Positions 42,840 to 53,609 of a DNA stretch of 64,000 nucleotides are shown here, piece by piece. Numbering within the stretch: position 1 is the first letter of the stretch; every line of letters starts with the position of its first letter. The translations under genes were made by a program, and so were the position numbers. The notes under the pieces were generated by a model, which was given only the letters and a program-made list of their open reading frames with translations, did no database searches and had not been told where the DNA came from. The stretch covers positions 239,062,843 to 239,126,842 of the forward strand of contig NC_090989.1 of NCBI RefSeq assembly GCF_041146395.1. Reading direction: 5' to 3'. This stretch comes from Eulemur rufifrons. Taxonomy: Eukaryota > Chordata > Mammalia > Primates > Lemuridae.

Positions 42840-44540
42840 TGGGGCTAAGGTAAGAGCGACCTATAATATTAAAAAGCAGACAAAAGTAACTGTTTCAATG
42901 ACTCTGATGGGCAACTAGAGTTGCAAACACAGCCTTAGCCATGATGCAATATTATACCTCTTTGGACCTCGTTCAATAAATATATGACTTCTTATCCATT
43001 AACGAAAAGTGAGAAGGGCATATATTGGAAAGTGCTGAGAGAGATAGAATAACAGTAACAATATTGTATTGTTGAATTTTATGGAATGAAAATAGGACAT
43101 GTAATTCTTTAAGTAACCTGCATTTGCAAGCCATTATTTGAAATAAACTCCCATTAAGCCGTATCTGTGCAATCCTAATTTGGCACAGTGCAATTCTGGT
43201 TATTAAATGGAAACTCCACTATATATGGAACTATGTATTCAAAGTGAAAAGAATTAGGACTGTGACCGGAAAGGTTTTAGTGTAAGGTTTGTAGATGCTC
43301 TGAATGCAAGAGCTGACAGGGATGTCTGGTGTACTGCTACGTATTTGACTTTCTGCAGAGGAAAACCTGTCGCTGGTGCATGTGGTAAGTACCACTAGAT
43401 TATTAATATCATTAAGCTGACATCTTGGGAGCAGAGCCATTATCTCATTTCGGCTTCAGATTCAGTTCTGGTTATTGACAAATGGTGGTGTGGGAGCAGC
43501 GATTGACTTTGCTATAAGAAAGAGGCCCTAAGAGCATAATGTCTCTAAGGATCCTGTAAAAAGTGCAGTTATATAATTTGTTGAGATGAGTTAAGTGGTA
43601 ATCATCCTGATGTTTGACATTTACAAATTCTTCCCATAGTACTAGGCATTTAACTTAAGCACACATTTGACACTGAAAAAGTACTGTTCTATGTAATATA
43701 CTCAAAACTTGCCAGTGGGTGTGGTGCTTCTTTCCTTAATGTAAACAGCTTTAGATTTACGAAAGTCGTTATAGAATACAGGGAAATGAATTCACTAGAG
43801 AAGTGAAACCCAAGCATCTGAAATGATACTTTGATCTTTAAAATAGGAAACAGAACGGCAGGGTTTGTTGTGGAGACAGACACTTCCTTTAGCAGTGACA
43901 ACAAGGACATCAGCCAATATCTGAAGACTTGTTGAGGACAACCACAGTCACAACTTCCATGACTGTAAGGGAGGCAGTGTCAATACAAAATTGCACTAAT
44001 ATTTCATCTTGGTAATTACAGTGGTCTCTTCCCTTAGAGAAGCTCCATGACCAGACGGGGGATGCGATGCTGTTACTGCCTGTCCTTTTCTCACAGTTAG
44101 CAACACCTGGTTTTTACCTGGGGCACATTCTATCTCTGTTTATTGTTGGTTAAATGAGATATTTCAATAATTATAAATATCTGATGTGAAGCTGGTTTGC
44201 ACGTGTCGCTCCATATATGGAATCTGCTCTAGTTACATGAGGAACATAAAACAGTGTGCTAGGGAAACAGTCACAGTTGACTTGTTATAACTGAGCACTC
44301 TGTGTATATTATACATTCAGATCAAGTTGTCAAGGATTAACTTAAACACAAAAACAGTGTTTAATAAGATTAATTAACTCTCAGGGAATCAACTATTGTA
44401 GATGAGTCCAGAGACTCAAAATGTAAAGTGACTTTTAGAAAACATGTTTACTGTGAAATGTATTGTTGAAAGGAAGGAGGGCATCTTCCCTAGCCACAAG
44501 GTAGACAGTTACCATATCCAGTTGCTTAATGCATCAAGAA
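42840..44540. other. Unassigned sequence
   Basis: No gene or named repeat over 1.7 kb. The open frames 43231-43440 and 43689-43910 (minus) show no domain. Confidence 0.4.
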
Positions 44541-44555
44541 TACAGGGCTTTCTTT

Positions 44556-44697
44556 TATGTATATATAGGGTATGTGTATCGTATGTATATACATCTCATG
44601 TATATATGTGTACATATATAATGTGTGTATATATTATATATATAAAATACATATACATATGTATACACCCCACCCCACACACACACATCCCCCCCCA
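44556..44697 (+). repeat. TA/TG/CA dinucleotide-rich region ending in a C run
   Basis: Mixed 'tatgtatatatagg', 'gtatatatgtgtacatatat' and 'cacacacacaca' units followed by eight or nine C near 44688-44696. The 107-codon frame through it (44444-44767) is an artefact of the repeat. Confidence 0.9.
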
Positions 44698-44799
44698 AGA
44701 TGCCTCTGAGAATTGCTGTGTGGATGTGAGGTCCTGTCTTCCTAAAGAAAGGCCAATTTCACCATAACAGCTCACCCTGAAACAGAGCCCTCTATGCAA

Positions 44800-45005
44800 C
44801 ATGTACTATACCAAGGGCTTTGTATAATGTGCCCCTCACTCAATCCTCACAAACAGTCCCCTGAGAGATATAGCATTCCTCATTTAAAATGAGGAATCCA
44901 AGGCATGGATTAGTTCATTTCTTTGCCCAGGATCGTGTAACTTGGATGATCCAAAATTCAAACTCTTGTACTCTGTAACCCAGGCCCATGCCGCCTGCCT
45001 CTCTC
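44800..45005 (-). repeat. MIR SINE, antisense
   Basis: 'ctataccaagggctttgtat', 'caatcctcacaaacagtccc', 'catttaaaatgaggaatcca', 'cccaggatcgtgtaacttgg', 'actctgtaacccaggcccat' in antisense MIR order. Confidence 0.8.
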
Positions 45006-45069
45006 TCATGCACATAATGCCGGTGTGGAAAAAGGTAGTGGGAGCATTTACAAGACTCAGTAAGTTAAT

Positions 45070-45245
45070 TGTACAGTGATTCCCAAACCTGGCTGGGAAG
45101 CTTGTTAAAAGTATTTCCAAGGAATACTCTTAGAGAGTCTGAGTAAGGTGGTCAGAGATGTACCTTGGGAATCATCTTCATAACTGCTCCCAGGTGATTC
45201 TGGTGCGAGCAGCCAACATAGCATTGGAAAGCACTGGATTAGATA
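45070..45245 (+). repeat. MER5A-like element, sense
   Basis: 'agtgattcccaaacctggct', 'gctgggaagcttgttaaaag', 'tcccaggtgattctggtgcg', 'cattggaaagcactgg' follow the order of MER5-type hAT-Charlie elements, with a diverged middle. Confidence 0.65.
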
Positions 45246-45292
45246 GGAATGGAAGCCAGGTACATTTAGGCAAGAGGAGGCTGTATTCTCTG

Positions 45293-45347
45293 AAAACACT
45301 ATAGTCATGGCATGTAGCTATTATTGATAACATGACTATAGTGTTTT
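45293..45347. repeat. Perfect 17-bp inverted repeat with a 21-base loop
   Basis: 'aaaacactatagtcatg' (45293-45309) and 'catgactatagtgtttt' (45331-45347) are exact reverse complements. It sits between a MER5A-like element and an L2. No known transposon termini or target duplication are visible around it. Confidence 0.95.
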
Positions 45348-45399
45348 GTATTCATATAATATGAATATAAAAAAACAGCTCCTGACATGATAGGATGTT

Positions 45400-46030
45400 G
45401 GGAGAGAAAAGTGTAAGCAGGTACCAGAATGCACAGGTAAAGTGCTTTAGTTGAGGTAGGCAAGAGAAACACCAATTTGGCACAAGAGAGAGAAGGACCA
45501 CCTCTGTTTGTGGAAGTCAGCAAAGGCTTTGCAGAAAGGATAACATTTATGTGCAACTTTGAATTGTCTCTACAAGTAAGAAATAGAGGGAATGGCATTC
45601 TAAGTGAAGGAGGCTGTGAGATTAAAGGCTGCGAAGCAGGAAAGCAGACAGGTATTTGGGCAGCAGCTAGGTTGCACCGTGGTTGGCCTCATGTACTGTG
45701 GGTCACCAGAAACCACTGACATATTTAAATAAGGTAGCGCAGGAGAGGGCTGCCTTTGAAAAAGGCCAGTGTGGCTGAAGTGTGAGGGTGGCTTTAAAGG
45801 ATGTGAAGCTGGAGGGAGGGACATCAGTTGGGAGGCTGAGCAATGGTCAAGGTGAAACAGGACAAGGCCTGAGCTCCAAGGCAGGGTGACAGAGCATGAG
45901 AGGGAGGGGAGAGGGGGAAATAAAGCATTTGAGATAACATCTGAAAATGATGGCAGATCTGATGGGGACAGAGAGTGGCAAGAAGAGGGAAGGAGTCAGG
46001 GATGAGACGAATTTCTGGACTGGTCCATGC
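45400..46030 (-). repeat. L2 LINE, antisense
   Basis: 'ggaagtcagcaaaggctttg', 'aaaggataacatttatgtgc', 'aggccagtgtggctgaagtg', 'aggacaaggcctgagctcca' fit antisense L2 order. Frames here on the minus strand (45600-45824, 45824-46180) are remnants or chance. Confidence 0.65.
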
Positions 46031-46034
46031 AATG

Positions 46035-46870
46035 ACAGTAGCCCTGGCTTCTGGGGAAAATCTTTTGTTGCTGGAGAGGCTCAGTGTAATCTTAGATTTT
46101 CTTCCTATCTTATTGGCAGATTTTTTTCTCATTTTAAATAGAAAATAAATTAATGTAACTTTAAAAACAAATGAAAGCATAAATGATTTTATTTTTAAAA
46201 TAATTATAATATTTGTAGAAAAAAGTATGTTTATAATTTTATTCAGGCTAAATTGGGACTGGTCAAAGCCTTAGGACTTTAATATTCCTCTTTGTATAAT
46301 ACACAGAGATCTTACAAACATTTTAAAAAAATTATTCTGATAGACTAATGTTGGAAGTCCAGGCTCCATTAGTCCCAGTGGTTAAACTTAAATCTCTTAA
46401 GTAAGTCTTTTTGTAGTTGCTGTCCTGTAATAAAGTGGGTGATGGAATTTTTAAGAAAACATTTTATGGCTCTGCCATAGATGAATTTTTCCACTGGGAT
46501 TTATATAATGACTTTGGAGAAAGCTAAAACAATGTATAAAATAAAACCCTGTGGAAGAAAAAATAATTATAAAGAATTCCCACCTGAAATGATGGAATGC
46601 CTACAGTTTTAGCGTTCTGTATTTTGTTTCACTATCTATTTAATAATTAAAGGCCCTTTTAGTAACCAGAAATTCCATTTTAAAACATTTCACTCTGGGG
46701 TGCTAAGAATTCCATTGGTGGAGAGCAAGAACTTTTTCCAAACATGGCAAGGGAAACATTTAAGTGAGGGGCATCTTTGACCTAAGACTCACTCAACTGA
46801 ATCTGGATAGAATCGTTCTTGTAGTTAGGTGAAGGGATCCCTTGAGGTAGGGATCACCTAGTGGACAGCT
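46035..46870. other. Unassigned AT-rich sequence
   Basis: No gene or named repeat recognised. Confidence 0.4.
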
Positions 46871-46879
46871 GGACCAACT

Positions 46880-47150
46880 ATCAGGAAGTCACGATGCAAA
46901 CCCTTTGGTGCTGTGTTTGTAAATGCTGTAATGTTGGGTTTGTGTCCCTGCTATGCCCCTTGCTGGCTGCATGTTCTTCAACAGGTAACTTAAACCTTCT
47001 GAGCTTCCCTTTCCTCTGTAAGGATAGGGATGGTAGGACTCGTCTCATGGGCATATGGTGAAAACAATTAAATTAAATGAGGTAATATGTGTTCACATTG
47101 CTCTGTAAGTTGAAAAGAATTATGTAATTGTAATTATTACAGTTTTAGAA
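46880..47150 (+). repeat. MIR SINE, sense
   Basis: 'tgctatgccccttgctggct', 'caacaggtaacttaaacctt', 'cccctttcctctgtaagg'-like core, then 'attaaatgaggtaatatgtg'. Confidence 0.7.
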
Positions 47151-47159
47151 TTGTCTTAA

Positions 47160-48540
47160 AGTAAAACCAAATGTGTTCCAGGTTTTTAAACCAGGTATAT
47201 ATATGCATCTTGCAAGTGTTTTTTCTAGATAGATATCTCCCTGATTATTTCTTCTTCACCCATGTAGCCAGCAGCTAAGGATTTTGAGGCATTATTCTTA
47301 TGTTTAGGGAATAATGAACTTGAGGAGGCTGTAGGTGTATGTTATTTGCATTCGCAAAATGAGTTATTTGCAATTTTAAACACAACTCTGGAGTACGCAC
47401 AACCACTGGTGTGCTGCCACGGGTCTAGCTGCTAATACTAAACATAGCTTCTTTCGTGGGATTCCACCAATAGGAAACTGACTTTGACAACAGGTGTTTT
47501 TATACTATGCCTGTTCTAAATATACCTAGATGAAAAAGGAAGCGCGGCAGAGACACAGCAAGCCAGTTCTAGGAGTCCCAGAGAACAAAAGGGAAAAGGG
47601 GAGTGGGGATGCACTTTTTGCAGCATCCTCATTAGCTCCTGCTGGAGCGTCAGCACTCCAAAGAGATTATTTAGCTCAAAACAGATCTTGGGTGGTTGAA
47701 ATGTCAAGACCAAGATCTAACACTCTGTCTCAGTGGATTGTACCATAGCCATGAGCCTCTGATGTGTTCTCTTGAGTACGGTGTGTGTGCAGTTGAGAAT
47801 GTGTGTGAGTGTGAATATGTGTGTGTACAAGGAAGACCAAGATTCTACTAGGACGTTAGCCATAAGAAACTATGAAACCTTGTGGGAAATCACCTCATCT
47901 GTTTGAATTTCATTTCTCTCACCTAGAAGATAAAGAGTAGGATAAGATGCTCGCTGAGATTTCTTCCTGTAACATTTATGTGTTGTGACTGACTGACCTC
48001 AGACCTTATGGAATTGTGATTCTAAATGCCACGTTAAAAGGGCAATCTTTTGTCAGCCCAGTTTCTGTTTTCTGTGTTCTCAAGGTATAGATTGTTCCCT
48101 GAGTCAGTGCTGGAGTCTCTTCTCTCCCTTCCAAGGCGCAGTAGAGGGCACACAGACATCTACACCTGATAATCCAAGGTCTCCCACACCTTAAAGTAGA
48201 ACCTATGACATCATTTGTCAGAAGATTTAGCAGCATCAAAAGTATCCACATTCATGATGGATGAAAGCTTCCCAACTGGGTGATAGGATAACAGTGTCAA
48301 AGAAGGGGGAAGCCAACTTTATTCTTTTGCATTCTACCTTCTGCTAAGCTTCCTATTCTGATAAACCCCTTGAAAATCCACAGAGGAGTTTTTAATCCCT
48401 CTAGATGAGAATCCTACCAAGAAAACAAGTTCCATCCAACTCTTAGGTAGCCAGGAAGTTATGAATTGATAGATACAAATACATGCAATGTTACAAAACC
48501 CTTGTACAAAATGACAAATATAACTATCCTATGTGGTTGC
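47160..48540. other. Unassigned sequence with a GT-rich tract
   Basis: No gene or named repeat. A GT-rich stretch lies at about 47780-47828. The open frames 47516-47748 overlap on both strands and carry no signature. Confidence 0.4.
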
Positions 48541-49148
48541 TATATGGGTTATATTTTTTTAATTTTTATTTTTTTTAATTTATTTATGTCTTTGCCTCAC
48601 CCAAGTGAGGTTTAGAGGCTTGCCCTTCCCCTCTACAATGCACACTGTGTCCATTAGTTATGAGTTTACCCCTCCACAACCCCCTAAACCCTGGAGAATA
48701 TTACTACCATGTGAGCACCATAGTGTGTCAGTTAGTGCCAATTTGACAGTGAGTACATGTGGAGGCTGTTCCTCTGATCTTGTGATACCTCACTGCAGAT
48801 AATGGGCTCAAGCTCAATCCAGGAAAATGTAAGAGGTGCTAGATCACTGTCGTTTCTTATAATTGAGTAATATCCCATTGTATACATATACCACATTTTA
48901 GTAATCCACTCATGGATTTACAGGCACTTGGGTTGTTTCCACATCCTTGCAATAGTGAATTGTGCTGCCATAAACATTTGGGTGCAGATGTCTTTATTAT
49001 AGAATGTTTTTTGCTCTTTTGGGTAGATGCCTAATAGTGCTATTGCTGGATCGAATGGTATTTCTATTTTTAACACCTTGAGGTATCTCCAAATTTTTTT
49101 CCACAGAGGTTGCACTGATTTGCAGTCCCTCTATGTGGGTTATATTTT
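48541..49148 (-). repeat. L1 3' end insertion with target-site duplication, antisense
   Basis: An antisense L1 tail (48558-49131) lies between near-identical 17-base copies of the target, 'tatatgggttatatttt' (48541-48557) and 'tatgtgggttatatttt' (49132-49148), one mismatch. It begins T-rich and contains lineage-looking 3' UTR sequence (48600-48840). It then shows ORF2 C-terminal words ('taatatcccattgtatacat', 'ttgggttgtttccacatcct', 'tattgctggatcgaatggta'). On the minus strand 48918-49115 reads the ORF2 motif '[11 protein letters not shown]'. The 3' UTR is unlike human L1PA, suggesting a strepsirrhine subfamily. Confidence 0.92.
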
Positions 49149-49149
49149 A

Positions 49150-49480
49150 ATCTTAAAACCCAAGGTATAGACATAAAATCACAATTATTTTCCCTTCTAC
49201 TATTGGGCTACTGAAGTTTGGAACTTGAATTCTGCATTGGAAAATTTCAAAAATATATCTTACAGACCTTCACCAAAATTAAAATGTGATTGTTCCTTAT
49301 TGATTTCTTGTGATCCTTAGGCAATCAGCAAAGTTTGTATCTCCCTCTGTCTCCAGAGACTCATGGAGTTTTTAGGTAGGTTCTGGAAGCATAGAAGATG
49401 CTAAAGATCTCACATTCAAACAAGTCATATAAAAATGTACAATATGTTGAGCCAGGCATTGTAATTTAGAGAGCTATGTA
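49150..49480. other. Unassigned sequence
   Basis: No gene or named repeat recognised. Confidence 0.35.
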
Positions 49481-49484
49481 AGTG

Positions 49485-49640
49485 GCATTCGTCCATTCAT
49501 GTACCAACTATTGTCTAAGTATATTCTGTGTGTAAGGCGCTGCGCTGGGTGATGCAAAGCTAATCAAGCCATAGCCTGCTCTTAAGGATTTAATGACCCA
49601 ATAGGGAAGTTAGGCTTGGAGAAAAATGACCAAAATTCAA
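49485..49640 (-). repeat. L2 3' end, antisense
   Basis: 'gtccattcatgtaccaacta', 'ttctgtgtgtaaggcgctgc', 'gctgggtgatgcaaagctaa', 'atgacccaatagggaagtta' are in antisense L2 order. Confidence 0.65.
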
Positions 49641-49734
49641 AATAAAATGAGCTGAGGATATGAGAAATACAGGTGAAGTGGGAAAAATTCCCAAGATTTT
49701 AGCAAAGCCTCTTTTTCTTTACCCTCTGTGTGGA

Positions 49735-50280
49735 CAGTCCCCAAGACCACCCGCAGGTTCAAATGATTTGCTGGGACTCACAGGATTTAGCATGTAGTCA
49801 TACTCCCAGCTATGATACAAAGTAAAAATCAGCAAAGGGAAAAGGTATAAGGGACAAAGTCCAGAGGAAACCAGGAACAAGCTTCCAAGAGCCCTCTTAT
49901 GCAATGAAGTCAACACAGGATGAGCTGAATTCTTCCAGCAACAAGTTGTAAAAGCACATGTGAAATGTTGTCTATTGGAGAAGTCTGTCAGAGACTCAGC
50001 ATCAAAGGGTTTTGTTGGTGGCTAGTCATGTAGGCATGCTCTGCCTAGCACATACCAAAATTCCAGAGTCCCAGCAGGAAAGCAGGTGATCCACATAAAT
50101 CACAATGTTTGTACAAACAGTTGAGGCAGTGAGCCACTCTTTATCAGTTCTGGGAATGGTGGGAACAAACACTCCTAAATCCAAGTTCCCAGATGCCAGC
50201 CGAGCACCAACCTAATAAGCAGACCATTCAAAGGATGACAATCTCTAGCCTGGTATGTTAACTGTTTCCTGGACACCATC
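49735..50280. repeat. LTR-like interspersed repeat, family not assigned
   Basis: 'aaaatcagcaaagggaaaag', 'acaaagtccagaggaaacca', 'tgaattcttccagcaacaag', 'gtttgtacaaacagttgagg', 'tcccagatgccagccgagca' match, from memory, a mammalian endogenous retrovirus LTR of which I cannot name the subfamily. No retroviral coding sequence is visible beside it. Confidence 0.5.
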
Positions 50281-50284
50281 AAAA

Positions 50285-50530
50285 AATTATCACAAAAAGC
50301 ATTAATGGAAAAAAAGTTCCCAGAATAGTCAGTATAGCAGAGCTGCCCAAAATTAGGCTACTTGGAGCACAATCAAAGGGAGAGAAGAGTTTCATGTAAC
50401 TATTTTATTTATGTCAATCTAGTATATGATGAACTCTGAAAAAAAGAAGTGAACACCAGAATGGTTTCTTAATTATTTAAATCTGTCACGGGAGTCAATA
50501 CCCTGGAATCAGAATGATATTTCATTTAGA
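50285..50530. other. Unassigned spacer
   Basis: No gene or named repeat recognised. Confidence 0.35.
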
Positions 50531-50534
50531 AATC

Positions 50535-50645
50535 CACACATTTTTATTAGGAATGACTGGTGCCAAACACTGGGCTAGATGCTGGCAGCGTGAACCAGTC
50601 AGAGCAGATTCCTGCCTGCACAGAGCTCACAAGTGGATACATTTC
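50535..50645 (-). repeat. L2 3' end fragment, antisense
   Basis: 'tggtgccaaacactgggcta', 'gatgctggcagcgtgaacca', 'cctgcacagagctcacaagt' match antisense L2. Confidence 0.6.
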
Positions 50646-50649
50646 ACTT

Positions 50650-51260
50650 CCTGACCCCCAGCTCAGTAATGCTGAGTTCGGTGCCTAGGGGAGGAGAGAG
50701 GAAGAGTAGATGAAGAAGGTTTGGTTTCCTCATTAGGGCAGCGGTGCCTTTACCGCCCAGGGGACCTTAGGGCTGGGAAAGAAGGCCCCAAGAACACAGC
50801 TCTGCACTCCAGCAACATGCTGTGCTGCCCCCAGAAGGCCAGCTCAGCCTTCCTGGGACAAAGAATCATGGGCCCTAAGGCTAAACCAGTTGAAACAAAC
50901 ACCAGGCCCACAGCTGGAGAGATGAGAGCTCTCTCCAGTTTAAGAACTCTCACCAACCAGTTAGAGGCGGCACAAAGGTGCCCAGCAGCCCACCTCACAG
51001 GTGTAGCCAGCCTCATAGAGGCCAGCACCTCCTCCAGGTAGCCTTCTGTCACCATGCTCATGGCCTGCTCTTTGTGGAGGCCCCTCTCATCGGACTGGGG
51101 AAGTAGTACTTGACCATACGGTTGTTGGCAAATTCCTCCCGACAGCTGCCCAGCTGCATCTCCCACACGTCAGATATCCCTGTAGATCTCTCTCCCTGAC
51201 TCTGTCACCAGTAGTTGTTACTGAGAAAGGAGTTACTATGGTATTTTCAACTCAGGAAAT
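50650..51260 (-). other. GC-richer segment; possible decayed gene fragment on the minus strand
   Basis: The minus strand holds two adjacent frames with protein-like composition. One (51061-51171, read right to left) gives 'DVWEMQLGSCREEFANNRMV' then 'KYYFP' before a stop. Shifting frame, the 138-codon frame at 50750-51166 continues with 'GLHKEQAMSMVTEGYLEEVL'. A frame switch in the middle is what a processed pseudogene or decayed exon would show. I do not recognise the protein, see no intron or poly-A evidence, and it may be chance in GC-richer DNA. Confidence 0.25.
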
Positions 51261-51264
51261 TAGC

Positions 51265-51450
51265 CAGTTTCTAATCCCCACAAACCACTGTGCAGCTGTG
51301 GGCAAGTGCCTTACCTTTCTCAGTAGCCATCTTCTTACTGAGACAAGAGGCTAATAGTATTTCCCAGGGCTGTGGCCAGGTTTCAGTGACACTTTACATC
51401 TGTGTAATGTGGCATGGCCACTGACACGTGGTAGGCAAACTCAGTGAGAG
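51265..51450 (+). repeat. MIR SINE, sense
   Basis: 'gtgcagctgtgggcaagtgc', 'cttacctttctcagtagcca', 'gacactttacatctgtgtaa', 'actgacacgtggtaggcaaa' follow MIR order. Confidence 0.65.
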
Positions 51451-51454
51451 CTCC

Positions 51455-52600
51455 TATCTCCTTTCCTTGCAGGAGCTCATCTTGGGTGTTAGGGGACACT
51501 GAGGAATGTTCCTATAGCTTTAGAACTAAGGGCTCCAGGAGTCCCCAGACCTCTTCTTTTTCTCCATTCTGTCACATTACAGAATGAGTCTGAAAAGGGC
51601 TGTTGCTTCTGTTGTTCCATGCTCCACACACAGAGGAGACATTAGAACATTTGATGCCAGGGATCATCCATGTTCCACTCCCCTTCTTCATGTTTCTTCC
51701 TATTTTGGTGTTTGCTAACAAAGGACATAGAAAATGTCAGTGGACTGGGGAACAATGAAATTAAGCCATGCTCCTTTTTCCATAATGATATGTGTGTTCT
51801 CTTTTCTTTAAAACTGTACAAGAGATTTTTTTTTTAAAATTCTCTTGCATCTAACTCCTGTTCTCCCTCCTTTGATCCCCATGGATGGCATATATTCTAA
51901 GTCTCCACTGTAGAAACTGAGGGATTGGCCTTAGGTGAGGGGGTTGGGCCTCTGGTCTTTTGGCGAAAGTTCGTCTGGACATCTGAATCTGGCTCCTGGA
52001 ATAGGCCTCTTTTACTATATCCTCTCTGAACTAGAACTGCAGTGATATCCATGGTGGGGGTCTAGCAAACCCATGGTGAAACCTTGGTGTGGCAGCATTA
52101 TAGGACATAGCTCTCCTCCCTCCCCTAGAAGGCAGAATTATGGCATTCTCTCACGTCACAGTCCTGCTGCTAGAGTTGACTTCAGTGATGCTGGCTGCCA
52201 ATACAACCAACTATTCCACCATCTGGGATGCTCACAAATGGTGTAATCCTACTTAACTTTCCTTGTTGTGGTCCTCTATATAACCCTGAGAAGCAGGGCG
52301 GATCCTCAAGCATGGTCCTAGGCAGGAATTCTTAATCACAATAGTTGTTTGGGAGGGAGGCAGGGAAAGCAGGAACTGCCTTAGAAGGCCACACTGGTAA
52401 TGTTTGTGAGGCCACATGAGTAGTTCTTCCAGCTATGATAAAAGTAAATAACAAAATAGTGTGAATTGCTTTGGTTCATCCTGCCTCTCTGAAGCAACAG
52501 GTATATATTTTGTGGATTTCCTACCCCTCCCCCCATGATTTGAAGAGTAAGTGACGCTTCTCAAATATAGCCAGGAATGTAGTCAAAAGAAGAGTATGAC
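51455..52600. other. Unassigned sequence
   Basis: No gene or named repeat over 1.1 kb; a T run lies near 51827-51835. Confidence 0.4.
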
Positions 52601-52604
52601 TCCA

Positions 52605-52735
52605 GGGGAAGAGGAGTGGATTGAGAATTGGGAATTATGGGTTGTGTTTAGTCTAACTATTGATTTAACCTCTGAGCAAGTTACTTAACCTCTTGTTCTC
52701 AGGCACTCTTCCCCGCCTCTTGTATAATAATTCTT
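52605..52735 (+). repeat. MIR-like SINE, sense
   Basis: 'gattgagaattgggaattat', 'ctctgagcaagttacttaac', 'ctcttgttctcaggcactct' match the MIR core. Confidence 0.6.
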
Positions 52736-52739
52736 GACT

Positions 52740-53010
52740 AACAGATGTTTTAACAGCAACATAAAAAATCAGCAAGATGATTGAGTAACTCCAAATTGAT
52801 TGGCTCCGTCCACAGGCACAGCTCAGAGCCATCAGACGTTAAAAGCAAGGACATGACAGGACTAAGAGCTTATGCTGGCATGTCCCGCTTTCTCTGTAAA
52901 ATCTGTGCTTGTTTGTAGTACAGCAAGCTCTCCCTCAAAACCCCGTGAGTTTCAGAAGTGATTGTGCCTTGTTATGACATGTCCCCTCTTCACCAGACTC
53001 CTACAAGGTA
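52740..53010. other. Unassigned spacer
   Basis: No gene or named repeat recognised. Confidence 0.35.
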
Positions 53011-53014
53011 AACA

Positions 53015-53245
53015 ATAACAGCAAACACTCACTGAGCGCCTTCCATAGGCCAAGTCCTCCTCTAAAAGCTTCTCATGTAACAATCCATCCCAGCCTCATA
53101 ACAACTCAGGAAGTAGGTGCAGCCGAGGAAACTGAGACACAGAGCAGTTAAGTAACTTGCCAAAGTTCCGCAGCTAGCAAGAGACAGATTTGAAGCAAGG
53201 AAGTCCTAGTGTCTGCGCACTTAACCTACATCACGCTGCCTCTGT
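53015..53245 (-). repeat. MIR SINE, antisense, nearly full length
   Basis: 'cactgagcgccttccatagg', 'cagcctcataacaactcagg', 'gaggaaactgagacacagag', 'ttaagtaacttgccaaagtt', 'acctacatcacgctgcctct' in antisense MIR order. Confidence 0.9.
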
Positions 53246-53384
53246 CAAAAGGAGAATGGCCTTCAACAAGAAACTACACTAAGGTCACATCACAAAGTCA
53301 CCTTTTTTTTTTTTATTTGTTTTTAATTGTAGAGATGGGTCTCAAAACCAGGCCATGTGTATATGCTATGCATAAGAGTGTTAA

Positions 53385-53605
53385 AAAATCCCAAACTTTG
53401 GAAGGAAATAGGAATGAGTTCAAATCCTGGGCCAGCCAGTTTTTACCCTAATCTTTCTGAGCATCAGTTTTCTAGTCTATGATATTGGGTGAGTAATGCT
53501 TGCTTATGGTATGATTTTGAAGATTAAATGAGCTATTGTGCATGAAGCGCTAGTCTAGGTCCTAGAATCCAGTGGAGACTCAGTAAATATTAGCCATGAT
53601 AAGGA
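53385..53605 (+). repeat. MIR SINE, sense
   Basis: 'gagttcaaatcctgggccag', 'tctgagcatcagttttctag', 'tgaagattaaatgagctatt', 'ccagtggagactcagtaaat' follow MIR order. Together with 53015-53245 it forms an inverted MIR pair about 140 bases apart. Confidence 0.8.
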
Positions 53606-53609
53606 TGAT

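Noticed and set aside
44444..44767. 107-codon frame with Tyr/Ile repeats
   Set aside because: Produced by the TA/TG/CA simple repeat.
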